From CAYOBW01 sp964402115 (GTDB lineage: Bacteria; Verrucomicrobiota; Kiritimatiellia; UBA8416; CAYOBW01): DNA of 30,215 bases. The stretch covers positions 1 through 30,215 of the forward strand of contig CAYOBW010000059.1 of NCBI GenBank assembly GCA_964402115.1, read 5' to 3'. A program made the translations under genes and the position numbers. The number at the start of each line of letters is the position of its first letter. Position 1 is the first letter of the stretch. Of this stretch, positions 22,968-29,768 are shown piece by piece. The notes under the pieces are model-generated. The model ran no database searches. It was not told the origin of the DNA and saw nothing but the letters and a program-made list of their open reading frames with translations.

Positions 22968-23053
22968 CGCCGGGAACGGCGAATAAGAACAAGGTGTTTT
23001 CGCCCTCTCCCACTGGGAGAGGGACGGGGTGAGGGTTGTGGGCAAAGCCCACA
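22968..23053. repeat. Cluster of three hairpins before the methyltransferase gene
   Basis: Three perfect stems lie in 86 nt: CGCCG/CGGCG with a GGAA loop (22968-22981), CCCTCTCCC/GGGAGAGGG with an ACT loop (23003-23023), and TGTGGGC/GCCCACA with an AAA loop (23037-23053). The middle one with its GACGGGGTGAGGG tail resembles a palindrome dispersed in many GC-rich genomes. They may end the upstream transcript or structure the leader of the next gene. Confidence 0.6.
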
Positions 23054-23082
23054 TTAGAGAAGGCGATGGAGGAAGATGCCTG

Positions 23083-24099
23083 ATGTCAACTGAAACAACT
23101 GCCGTACCACCGAATCCGCGCCGCGTGATGGACATGGCGTGCGCCTTCTACGAGTCGTCGGTGCTGCTGGCGGCCGTGGAACTGAACGTGTTCGACGCGC
23201 TGGCCCGCGCCGGTGAGGCGACAGCCGAGGCGCTGGCCACGGTCGGGGGCCTCGATCCGCGCGGCCTGCGGCTCTTGCTCGACGCCTGCGCGGCGCTCGG
23301 GCTGGTGGAGAAGAGCGGCGACGTCTACCGCAACGGGGCCGAGGCCCGGTGCTTCCTCGTGCCCGGCGCGCCGGGCGATCTCAGCGGCGCGCTGCGCTAC
23401 AACCGTGACGTGTATCCCGCATGGGGCAAGCTCCCCGAGCTTGTGCGCAGCGGGAAACCGGTGGAAGCGCCTGCGCTGCACCTCGGCGACGATGCCGAGC
23501 GGACGCGCCGCTTCGTGCTGTCCATGCATGGCCGCGCGCTGGGCATGGGGCGCGCCGTCGTACCGCTGGTGGACCTGGGCAGGCGGCAGCGCCTGCTCGA
23601 CATCGGCGGCGGCTCGGGCGCCTATTCGATGCTGCTGGCGGAAGCCCACGCCGGGCTGCAGGCGACGGTGCTCGACCTACCCGGGATCGTGGCCGTATCG
23701 CGCGAGCTGATTGCCGCCCGCGGTTTGCGTGATCGGGTGACCTGCCTGGCCGGCGACTACCGGACGACGCCCTTTCCCGCCGGACAGGACGCGGTGATCA
23801 TCTTCGGCGTCCTCCACCAGGAGGAACCCGCCAGCATCCGTGCGATTCTGCGCCGCGCCCACGCGGCGCTGGCCGCGGGCGGCGTGATCTACATTATGGA
23901 CCTGATGACCGATGCCAGTCGCTGCCACCCGCGCTTCTCCGCGCTGTTCGCGGTGAACATGGCCCTGACCACGGATCACGGCTGGGTGTTTGCCCGCGAG
24001 GAGCTGGGGGACTGGCTGCGCGAGGCCGGCTTCGTGGATTTTGCCTGTCGGGAGCTGCCCCCACCGATGCCGCACTGGCTGGCCTCGGCGCGGAAGTAG
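23083..24099 (+). CDS. SAM-dependent O-methyltransferase (acetylserotonin/hydroxyneurosporene type)
   Basis: Family-2 small-molecule methyltransferases move a methyl group from SAM to hydroxyl or other acceptors. The 338 residues have an N-terminal winged-helix dimerisation part (VMDMACAFYESSVLLAAVEL, then a helix-turn-helix-like section to ~90). The Rossmann SAM motif LLDIGGGSGAYS is at 171-182 and DLPG follows at 198-201. GVLHQEE at 242-248 holds the His (H245) in the position of the usual catalytic base. ATG 23083 is preferred over the in-frame 23029, which runs through the hairpin cluster; GGAGGAAG lies about 8 nt upstream. The next gene starts 13 nt later, making this the first gene of a probable operon ending in the radical SAM gene. 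Confidence 0.9.
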   Translation: MSTETTAVPPNPRRVMDMACAFYESSVLLAAVELNVFDALARAGEATAEALATVGGLDPRGLRLLLDACAALGLVEKSGDVYRNGAEARCFLVPGAPGDLSGALRYNRDVYPAWGKLPELVRSGKPVEAPALHLGDDAERTRRFVLSMHGRALGMGRAVVPLVDLGRRQRLLDIGGGSGAYSMLLAEAHAGLQATVLDLPGIVAVSRELIAARGLRDRVTCLAGDYRTTPFPAGQDAVIIFGVLHQEEPASIRAILRRAHAALAAGGVIYIMDLMTDASRCHPRFSALFAVNMALTTDHGWVFAREELGDWLREAGFVDFACRELPPPMPHWLASARK

Positions 24100-24112
24100 G
24101 AGAGGTTTCAGT

Positions 24113-24973
24113 ATGAACATTCCCCCGTATTGGAGCAGGGCGCGTTACCCCGAAGACGGTCAGGCGGGCAAGGACCGGGCGGTGGCTTGCGGCTGGTCCT
24201 TCACGTCGCTTGCAGACGCCAGGCTGCAGGCCGTGGCCCGGGCGAAGCGCGTGTTCGAGTTGCTCCATGAAGGCAAGAAGCCCGAGACGTACGAGTATGC
24301 TGACCGACCCGTCAAGGAGGAGATCCTCAAGGAGCTTTCGGATGGGACGTCGGTTGTCGCGTTAATCACGCGCAACCGTTACGGCGCGCTGGTGCTGAAC
24401 ACCGCGAACGTGCTCTTCGCCGACGTGGATTTTCCGCGCGTCAGCTCCGGCGGCATCCTGGAGGCCTTGCTTGCCCTGTTCAGGCCCGGGCAGCGTGAGG
24501 CGCGCCGCGAGGCGGCGGCGTTGAAGACGATCCAGGGTATCGAAGTCTGGGCGCGGGAGAATCCGACCCGCTCGTTCCGGCTTTACCGCACGCGGGAGGG
24601 CCTGCGTCTGCTCTTCACGGACAAGCTTTATGAGCCGGCAGCGGAGGAGACCCTGGGGCTGCTGAAGGCGCTGGCTGCCGATCCCATGTACATCAAGCTG
24701 ACCCGGAAACAGGCGTGTTTCCGCGCGCGTCTCACGGCGAAACCCTGGCGGTGCGGCTGCCCGCTGCCCCCCAATGCGTTCCCCCGGGAGGGAGCCGACG
24801 CCGCGCGTGCTTTTCGCCAATGGGAAGGGCAGTATACGAAGGCGGATGCGGCCTGCCGGGTGTGCGAGTTCGTCAAGGCCTTCGGCCGCGCCGCGGACCT
24901 CCCGGCGTTCAGGGCCGTCGTGGCCGCCCACGACCTGGGCACGAGGATTGAATCGACCGAGCCGCTGGCGTGA
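24113..24973 (+). CDS. Protein of unrecognised family with a DxD motif and C-terminal cysteines
   Basis: I do not recognise this 286-residue protein by name, but its blocks look like those of a conserved family. These are ITRNRYGALVLNTANVLFAD at 85-104 followed by VDFP (so D104-x-D106), RSFRLYRTREGLRLLFTD at 153-170, and ADPMYIKLTRKQACFRAR followed by LTAKPWRCGC around 189-216. A CxxC occurs near the end (CRVCEF). A DxD strand followed by an R/T-rich strand recalls the active site of primase/polymerase or nucleotidyl-transfer folds, but that is a guess and the usual downstream His motif is not evident. It is soluble, with no signal peptide. GTAGGAGAG overlaps the methyltransferase stop and serves as ribosome site. 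Confidence 0.8.
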   Translation: MNIPPYWSRARYPEDGQAGKDRAVACGWSFTSLADARLQAVARAKRVFELLHEGKKPETYEYADRPVKEEILKELSDGTSVVALITRNRYGALVLNTANVLFADVDFPRVSSGGILEALLALFRPGQREARREAAALKTIQGIEVWARENPTRSFRLYRTREGLRLLFTDKLYEPAAEETLGLLKALAADPMYIKLTRKQACFRARLTAKPWRCGCPLPPNAFPREGADAARAFRQWEGQYTKADAACRVCEFVKAFGRAADLPAFRAVVAAHDLGTRIESTEPLA

Positions 24974-25023
24974 GCCCGGACGCGAATGGCTCGCAGTCGA
25001 GTCTGGCTTGAAAGGAGAGCCCC

Positions 25024-25320
25024 ATGTCGCTGATCGCTCTTGTCGTCATGGTCGTGATCGGGGTCGCCTGCCTGTTCGGCTGGATGTGTCATGGCGGGAC
25101 GAATCCCGGCGCCGGCACGGCCGCACCGGTTTCCCGTCAAGCCGTGCGCTCGCTCTCGAGGGTGCAGGTGCAGGAGAGGCTGCGGACGCTGGAATCCCGC
25201 AAGGCGCCTGAAGCCAAGATGGGAGCCATGTGCTATGACATGGAAAGACGTCCTGCCCCGCCTGCGCGAACTGCTCGGCGTCGGCCCCGCGGACGCTGCG
25301 TCGGGGAAGTGACCGCATGA
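25024..25320 (+). CDS. Small membrane protein upstream of and overlapping the radical SAM gene
   Basis: A 98-residue ORF with a strong AAAGGAGA site 5 nt before its ATG. The N-terminus is one transmembrane helix (MSLIALVVMVVIGVACLFGW, 1-20), followed by an amphipathic helix (VQVQERLRTLESRKAPEAK). The last ~30 residues are Arg/Pro-rich and use poor third-position GC, whereas the next frame is well-formed there; see the small ORF at 25235. The stop overlaps the radical SAM start as ATGA. Either this is the full gene, or it ends by a frameshift into the 25235 frame. Unknown function; a small membrane partner or peptide substrate of the enzyme are both possible. Confidence 0.6.
   Translation: MSLIALVVMVVIGVACLFGWMCHGGTNPGAGTAAPVSRQAVRSLSRVQVQERLRTLESRKAPEAKMGAMCYDMERRPAPPARTARRRPRGRCVGEVTA
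25235..25312 (+). CDS. Possible 25-residue peptide ORF, or the true 3' end of the upstream gene in another frame
   Basis: This frame starts ATG-ACA-TGG and runs for 25 codons, with third positions mostly G or C, as in neighbouring genes. The overlapping frame of the 25024 ORF is coding-poor here. The peptide reads as one amphipathic helix (KDVLPRLRELLGVG) with a short polar tail. GGGAG lies about 10 nt upstream. The stop is 4 nt before the radical SAM ATG. It may be an independent peptide, or evidence of a one-base frameshift in the 25024 gene. It has no Cys, Ser/Thr-rich or repeat core like known radical SAM precursor peptides. Confidence 0.35.
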   Translation: MTWKDVLPRLRELLGVGPADAASGK

Positions 25321-26387
25321 CCGACCGAAGGCCAGCGGTGTCATTTCTGCCCGCGACCGCGGTGCTGGAACTGACCTACCAGTGCAACCATCGCTGCCTC
25401 TTCTGCTCATGCCCGTGGGAGGACGAGGCAGGGCTGTTTGTCCGGCAGGCTGAGCTGGCAACGAGCCAGTGGATGGACGTCATCTCGCGCCTGTGCGAAA
25501 TGGGGGTCTCGAACATCGCCTTGTCGGGCGGCGAACCGCTTATGCGAGCCGACCTTGCCGACCTCGTGGCCCACGCCGCGGCATGCCTGACGGAGCACGT
25601 CGAGACCGTTGACGGGGCTCTGGTCGCACGACGCGCACCACCGCACTTGTACCTGCTGTCGAACGGCCGCTTGGTCGATGAGTCCGTACTCGGCATGTGC
25701 GCGAAGCACGGCGTGCAGCTCAGCCTCAGCCTCCCGGGGCTGGATGCGTTCGCGCAGCACACGGGGTTCGATGGCGCGGACGGAGTGCTTCGGTGCTTTG
25801 CACAAGCGAAGGCTCGCGGGCTCAAGACAGTAGCCAACATCACCGTGACGAAGCTCAACCTGAAGGAACTCGAACACGTGGTTGCCGCCGCGCTCCTTGC
25901 CGGTGCGGAGCAGGTTCTCGTGAACCGCTTCCTGCCCGGCGGCAGGGGGCTGCGCTTCGCGGATCGTCTCTCGCTGTCGGCCGGTGAGCTCACGGAGATG
26001 CTGGACACCGTCGAGGGCGCGCTTCAGGCGGCGGGGCGTTTCGGTTCACTCGGCACCGAGGTGCCCCTGTGCCTGGTCGACCTGTCGCGCTACAAGCGCC
26101 TGCAGGTGGGTACGCGCTGCTCGGCCGCCATCCAGTTCTTCGTGGTCGGTCCTTCCGGATTTGTGCGTGTCTGCAACCACTCGCCGGTCAATTTGAACCA
26201 CGTGAACGACATCGCCGGGCTGAAGCGGCACGCGTACTGGACGCTTTTCACCCAGAAGCGGTATCTTCCCGGCACGTGCCACGACTGCGGGCTGCGCGGG
26301 GACTGCGACGGGGGCTGCCGCGAGGCCGCGCACGTTGTGCGCGGGACGCCCGATGCGCCGGACATGCTGCTGCCCCCCGCCTGCTAA
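25317..26387 (+). CDS. Radical SAM / SPASM-domain enzyme
   Basis: These enzymes cleave SAM to a 5'-deoxyadenosyl radical and often modify peptides or cofactors; SPASM members carry extra iron-sulfur clusters. The 356 residues have the CxxxCxxC motif C23-N-H-R-C27-L-F-C30 followed by SCPWED, the GGEP motif (SGGEPLM, near 71), and the expected barrel strands. The C-terminal part has CSAAIQFFVVGPSGFVRVC, then CHDCGLRGDCDGGC near 321-334 and a final Cys at the very C-terminus, matching SPASM ligands. The start overlaps the previous ORF stop (ATGA). The closest named comparison I can offer is the PqqE/NirJ/AhbD-like group; whether it is a peptide- or cofactor-modifying enzyme is open. Confidence 0.93.
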   Translation: MTDRRPAVSFLPATAVLELTYQCNHRCLFCSCPWEDEAGLFVRQAELATSQWMDVISRLCEMGVSNIALSGGEPLMRADLADLVAHAAACLTEHVETVDGALVARRAPPHLYLLSNGRLVDESVLGMCAKHGVQLSLSLPGLDAFAQHTGFDGADGVLRCFAQAKARGLKTVANITVTKLNLKELEHVVAAALLAGAEQVLVNRFLPGGRGLRFADRLSLSAGELTEMLDTVEGALQAAGRFGSLGTEVPLCLVDLSRYKRLQVGTRCSAAIQFFVVGPSGFVRVCNHSPVNLNHVNDIAGLKRHAYWTLFTQKRYLPGTCHDCGLRGDCDGGCREAAHVVRGTPDAPDMLLPPAC

Positions 26388-26395
26388 ATGGGCCG

Positions 26396-26415
26396 GCCCG
26401 GGCTTGCCCCCGGGC
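26396..26415. terminator. GC hairpin after the radical SAM gene
   Basis: GCCCGGG (26396-26402) and CCCGGGC (26409-26415) form a perfect 7-bp stem around CTTGCC, 9 nt after the stop codon. No U tract follows, so termination is only possible, not established. Confidence 0.35.
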
Positions 26416-26479
26416 ACGGGTTCGCCTATGGTGCTCGCGGTTGGTGGTTGGTCGTCCGGCAACTCGGGAGAGAAGCAAC

Positions 26480-27346
26480 ATGGACAACGTGGTGCGGCGC
26501 GATGTGTTGAAGGGGTTGGCAGTAGCGGGTCTGGCTGCGGTGGGGCGACCCGCCGGCAGCGGCGCGGAGGAGGCAACGCAGATCATGAAACGCAAGGGAC
26601 GGATCAGGCAGTCGGTTTCGCGCTGGTGTTACGGAAAGATCCCGCTGCGCGACTTCTGCAAAGCGTGCGTGGAAATGGGCATCGGCGGCATCGACCTTGT
26701 GGGACCGGGCGATTGGCCGGTCATGAAGGAGTTCGGTCTCGTCGGCACCTGCACACCGTCGCACAGCCTGGGTGACGGGCTTAACCACAAGGAGAACCAC
26801 GCGGCCTGCCTGCCCAAACTGCGCAAGGCCATCGAGGAGACCTCGGCGGCGGGCTATCCGAACGTCATCTGCTTCTCCGGCAACCGGAAAGGCATCACCG
26901 AGGAGGAGGGGGCGGCCAACTGCGTCGCGGCCTTGAAGGAGGTCGTGGGGTTCGCCGAGGAGAAGAAGGTCACGCTCATCCTCGAGCTGCTCAACTCCAA
27001 GGTGGACCACCAGGACTACCAGGCGGATCACACGAAGTGGGCCGTGGACATCTGCAAGGCCGTTGGCAGCCCGCGGATGAAAGTGCTCTACGACATCTAC
27101 CACATGCAGATCATGGAGGGGGACGTCATCCGCACGATCCGCGAAAACGTGGCGTACATCGGTCATATTCACACGGGCGGCAATCCGGGCCGCAACGAGA
27201 TCGACGACGCGCAGGAGCTCAACTACCCGGCCATTATGCGCGCCATCGTGGACGCGAAATACGACGGCTGGGTCGCCCACGAGTTCGTGCCCAAGCGTGA
27301 CCCGTTGACCTCGCTGCGGCAGGCCGTCGAGCTTTGCGACGTGTGA
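26480..27346 (+). CDS. Tat-signalled TIM-barrel protein, hydroxypyruvate isomerase-like
   Basis: This belongs to the xylose isomerase-like/AP endonuclease-2 fold family, whose members isomerise or epimerise small sugars, including hydroxypyruvate. The 288 residues begin with a twin-arginine signal (VRRDVLKGLAVAGLAAVG, 5-22). The likely metal and catalytic residues are kept: E169 in LILELLN, D205 in LYDIYHMQ with H208, H229/H231 in IGHIHTGG, and E268 in AHEFVPK. GGNPGRNEID matches the Hyi-type loop. ATG 26480 is chosen for the Tat motif and a GGGAGAG site about 6 nt upstream; an earlier in-frame start would overlap the radical SAM gene. Export is unusual for Hyi, but Tat-signalled family members are known in PVC bacteria. 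The substrate is uncertain. Confidence 0.9.
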   Translation: MDNVVRRDVLKGLAVAGLAAVGRPAGSGAEEATQIMKRKGRIRQSVSRWCYGKIPLRDFCKACVEMGIGGIDLVGPGDWPVMKEFGLVGTCTPSHSLGDGLNHKENHAACLPKLRKAIEETSAAGYPNVICFSGNRKGITEEEGAANCVAALKEVVGFAEEKKVTLILELLNSKVDHQDYQADHTKWAVDICKAVGSPRMKVLYDIYHMQIMEGDVIRTIRENVAYIGHIHTGGNPGRNEIDDAQELNYPAIMRAIVDAKYDGWVAHEFVPKRDPLTSLRQAVELCDV

Positions 27347-27443
27347 GTCGGATAACCCTTTTCCGCCCGTTTCGAGGCTTGTGCGACAGGCGCACGCTGC
27401 GATTCTCGGCCGCGCTTCTCTCCCAGGCGCTCAGAACGGGTTT

Positions 27444-27968
27444 CTAGCCCCGGGGGCCTTGTTGCGCGCTTCCGAGTATGGCGGCCTCGATCTCCTTCGA
27501 CTTCTTTCGGAAGTAGAACCATACGAAGACGGCGACGATAAGCACACCCGAACCAATGGCCATGGGTTCAGTGTCCGGGTGTACATCCGCGCCTGCCGCC
27601 GAAACGGCGGGTTTGTCGGGCAGAAACGTCACGGGTATCTTTCCCGTGGCCTTTGCAGATTCACACTCCTCCTGTCGGACAACGAATTCTTTGCGATGGA
27701 TCGGGCGACCTTCCGGGCGGTAGTCCGCCACGACCTTGTATACACGTCGTCCCTTGCCTGTGTTCAAGGTGCTGGAGTCCTGAACCTGGGCCTCGACCGT
27801 CACGCCTTTCTCCTTGAGCCCCTTCGTTTCCAGATACTGGAATAGGCCTATCCCAAAGACAATGGGGCCACCGATCAAGCCCAGGCACATGGCCCAGCGC
27901 ATCTTCCTTACCAGTCGGGGACGGTATCGGATCCCGTCCTGCGCCACATCAATCGGAACCATCGGCAT
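27444..27968 (-). CDS. DUF3592-like membrane protein with two transmembrane helices
   Basis: The 174 residues hold two helices (about 25-45 and 136-153) flanking a soluble beta-rich domain. It carries VEAQVQDSS, YKVVADYRPEGRPIHRKEF and IPVTFLPDKPAVS, the pattern of DUF3592 proteins (a barrel between two membrane helices). Function unknown. Its base composition is less GC-rich than the left part of the window. An AAGGAG lies only 3 nt before ATG 27968 but 9 nt before ATG 27962, so the real start may be two codons later. It begins directly after an attC-like site and has no recognisable site after its stop, so it could be a captured cassette or the chromosomal edge. Confidence 0.75.
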   Translation of the reverse strand: MPMVPIDVAQDGIRYRPRLVRKMRWAMCLGLIGGPIVFGIGLFQYLETKGLKEKGVTVEAQVQDSSTLNTGKGRRVYKVVADYRPEGRPIHRKEFVVRQEECESAKATGKIPVTFLPDKPAVSAAGADVHPDTEPMAIGSGVLIVAVFVWFYFRKKSKEIEAAILGSAQQGPRG

Positions 27969-27978
27969 CTACTCCTTC

Positions 27979-28038
27979 GCACAACGCCCAGCATCAGCGG
28001 CGGCGCGCAGCGCCGTCCGCTGGATGCCGTTGTTAGGC
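27979..28038 (-). other. Integron attC-like recombination site between the NYN and DUF3592-like genes
   Basis: On the minus strand the 60-nt site starts with GCCTAAC (28038-28032), a perfect RYYYAAC box, and ends with GTTGTGC (27985-27979), one mismatch from GTTRRRY. Between them GCATC-C-AGCGG pairs with CCGCT-GATGC, leaving an unpaired C, and CGGCGC/GCGCCG close a TGC loop. Unpaired spacers flank the arms. This is the fold of attC sites, including an extrahelical base. The NYN stop codon TAA lies inside the first box, as often seen in gene cassettes. No integrase gene is in the window. Confidence 0.65.
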
Positions 28039-29340
28039 GCCTGTCTGTAACACATCATCAAGAAGTGTGTCTTGCACTTCACTGACTGCGTCTTGCAGTT
28101 TTGTCCGTGCTGCTGCCTTCAGCGTGTCCACGATAGCTTGGCTGCTTGCCAGGCCTCCTTTGAGCGTTAACTTCTGTTCGCCAAGAGGTACGCCCTCAGG
28201 CTGGCGATCAAATATCGACGCTGAAACGAAGCAGAGCAGTGCTCGCTTTACCGCTTCCGCCTTCACCCTGCCGCCAAGGGCGTTGGTTACTGTCTCGATG
28301 GCCGTGCCCAAGTCCGTATCGCGCGGCTGATTCTGGGCAATCAGGGTCGCAACTTCATGAAGGGACATAGCGTTCGGCAATCGGAAGATAGGAAAGCCCG
28401 TGCGAAGCACGGATCGATAGTTCTCAGCCGAGTGCAGATAGTCCGCACCGAGATCTAGTAGGGCCTCAACCCCGGGCGGGGTGTGCGACCGGTGTGCGAG
28501 TGTAACAGCACCGTCAGATGAGCGAAGGACGTGCAGCTTGGTACCGGTGCATGCATACTGAAGAAACTCAACGAACTTCGCGAAGCCGACACGACTCGGA
28601 TCAAAGTCCGGTACGCCATGGCGGATTGCCGCACCGACAACTGACAGATGGATACCCCGGTCATCCAGATCGGAACGACTTGCGGGATCGCCTTCTATCC
28701 ACCGGAGGACTTCCTTAGCCTTGGCGACGACAACAGCTCGCTCGTTTGATGCAGCGCGCTTGACGGTACGTGCCATGCGCTGGGCAATCGGTGTTGTGAT
28801 CTGGGGTCCTTCTGCGGATGCTTGGCAGTTGGGCGTTCCTGCCCGCGTGTCCTCGGGGTCGGCAATCGACACGAATTCATCGCAGACGGCCTGGAAGACA
28901 CGGTTCGCAGCGCTGGGGTAAGCGCAGCCGACGACGGTCTTACCGTACTCATGGAGCTTCTTCGCAAGGGCTGCAAAGCCGCCGTCACCAGAGACAATGA
29001 CAAACACCTCAATAGAGGGTCGGACATGCGCCAGGTCGATGGCGTCAATGGCCAGTTGAATGTCAGCAGCATTCTTCTTCTGATCCCTGGAAAAACCAAA
29101 GACCTGAATCGGCTCGATCCCTAGCTCGTTGATCTCTCCGCGCATGACGCCAAGCCGTGGGTCGCTCCAATTCGCGTAGGCACGTTGGACTGCGATCGCG
29201 GATAGACGACCTGTGCCGGCCGCTGACTCCAGTATGTCTCTGAGGGATAAGCCGGAGAGTATTTGAGCAGAGAAAGCATACCCCTTCAGGAGGTTCTCAA
29301 TGTCATAAAAGATGGCGGTAGTGAATGCCACGGCATCCAT
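28033..29340 (-). CDS. NYN (PIN-like, LabA/DUF88) nuclease-like protein with an OST-HTH domain
   Basis: The NYN domain is a PIN-like fold, often RNase; OST-HTH (LOTUS) domains bind RNA, including G-quadruplex RNA in some cases. The 435 residues have an N-terminal NYN domain (about 8-160) with acidic residues D13 (FYDIENL), D93 (KNAADIQLAIDAI) and D119 (VSGDGGFAALAKKL). An OST-HTH-like segment follows at ~205-285 (GIHLSVVGAAIRHGVPDFDP, FAKFVEFLQYA). A ~150-residue C-terminal helical region is unassigned. AAGAAGG touches ATG 29340, so GTG 29331, 9 nt downstream of that ribosome site, may be the true start. Its lower GC and attC-like 3' end suggest transfer as a cassette. RNA metabolism or defence is possible but unproved. 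Confidence 0.88.
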   Translation of the reverse strand: MDAVAFTTAIFYDIENLLKGYAFSAQILSGLSLRDILESAAGTGRLSAIAVQRAYANWSDPRLGVMRGEINELGIEPIQVFGFSRDQKKNAADIQLAIDAIDLAHVRPSIEVFVIVSGDGGFAALAKKLHEYGKTVVGCAYPSAANRVFQAVCDEFVSIADPEDTRAGTPNCQASAEGPQITTPIAQRMARTVKRAASNERAVVVAKAKEVLRWIEGDPASRSDLDDRGIHLSVVGAAIRHGVPDFDPSRVGFAKFVEFLQYACTGTKLHVLRSSDGAVTLAHRSHTPPGVEALLDLGADYLHSAENYRSVLRTGFPIFRLPNAMSLHEVATLIAQNQPRDTDLGTAIETVTNALGGRVKAEAVKRALLCFVSASIFDRQPEGVPLGEQKLTLKGGLASSQAIVDTLKAAARTKLQDAVSEVQDTLLDDVLQTGA

Positions 29341-29503
29341 CCTTCTTGCGCCGAACAGTTACTCTGCCTCAAACATATCAACCCGCTTGAAGTGATATGC
29401 CTCGCATGCCGTGTTGACTGGCAACGACTGGCGGTCTTACGTGAGGCGTATCAGCGAAGCCAGGAGGGCTCATATGCGTCGTGAGAAAGGCTAGGGTGAG
29501 ACT

Positions 29504-29575
29504 ATGCCCACAGTCAAGGTTTCTCAGCAGTTCTCATCATGGCCACCGGCAGGTGTCCGAGACCGGCTTGTTTGA
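29504..29575 (+). pseudogene. Possible truncated AbrB/MazE-type antitoxin start
   Basis: A 23-codon frame opens MPTVKVSQQF and continues PAGVRDRLV before a stop. It resembles the N-terminus of SpoVT/AbrB-type antitoxins (VKVSxxxxVVIPxxVRxRL), except that the expected VVI core reads SSW. An AGGGTGA site lies 3-4 nt before the ATG. The rest of the domain is absent, replaced by the repeat-rich DNA that follows. Short and speculative. Confidence 0.3.
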
Positions 29576-29600
29576 GACGTAAGTCGTAAGTCATTCGCAA

Positions 29601-29768
29601 TCAACACCCAATGTCCAGCACGGAATGTCCAATGAACAAGGGGGGAGGTGAACTTCGCCCTTGGACATTCCGTGCTGGACATTGCATGTTCTGTCGAACC
29701 ACAACCCAACCATTCCGTTGCAGAGCGCGTATGATTTGGTCGTAGGGCAGGCTTGGAACCTTGCTCAT
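29601..29768 (-). pseudogene. hicA: hicA toxin gene, truncated by a palindromic element
   Basis: HicA toxins are small double-stranded-RNA-binding-fold mRNases. This frame begins MSKVPSLPYDQIIRALQRNG and WVVVRQ, 26 residues typical of the HicA N-terminus, then leaves the family at 29690 and runs for 29 residues through the inverted repeat to a stop at 29601. The family's catalytic GSH motif normally follows directly after VVRQ, so the active-site His and the whole C-terminal half are missing. The ATG overlaps the hicB stop (ATGA), the usual coupling for a hicB-hicA pair. A non-functional toxin is the best reading. Confidence 0.7.
29609..29684. repeat. Perfect 24-bp inverted-repeat (MITE-like) element interrupting hicA
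   Basis: CAATGTCCAGCACGGAATGT plus CCAA (29609-29632) is exactly complementary to 29661-29684, with a 28-nt centre. The arms contain AATGTCC twice. It sits where the hicA reading frame departs from the family, so insertion or an insertion-linked deletion removed the rest of hicA. Confidence 0.8.

Larger units (their letters stand above)
29341..29764. other. 424-nt stretch with gene remnants and repeats, no intact gene
   Basis: Upstream of the NYN gene lies a 7-bp inverted repeat CATATCA/TGATATG (29374-29380 and 29393-29399, 12-nt loop), which could be an operator. A plus-strand frame ending at 29484 (VDWQRLAVLREAYQRS) may be the tail of a lost gene; I cannot identify it. The remaining parts (an AbrB-like start, a palindrome and the hicA fragment) are listed separately. 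Confidence 0.5.

Noticed and set aside
26069..26479. Upstream in-frame extension of the hydroxypyruvate isomerase-like gene
   Set aside because: It overlaps the radical SAM gene in another frame and would bury the Tat signal; the ribosome site precedes 26480.
27380..27443. Possible second attC or terminator after the DUF3592-like gene
   Set aside because: An imperfect CCCGTT...AACGGG pairing is present, but no RYYYAAC or GTTRRRY boxes and no U tract could be found.
29524..29602. Remnant of the hicA 3' end (a minus-strand frame with LKQAGL)
   Set aside because: Six residues are too few. The opposite strand offers a competing AbrB-like reading, and the frame continues without HicA similarity.
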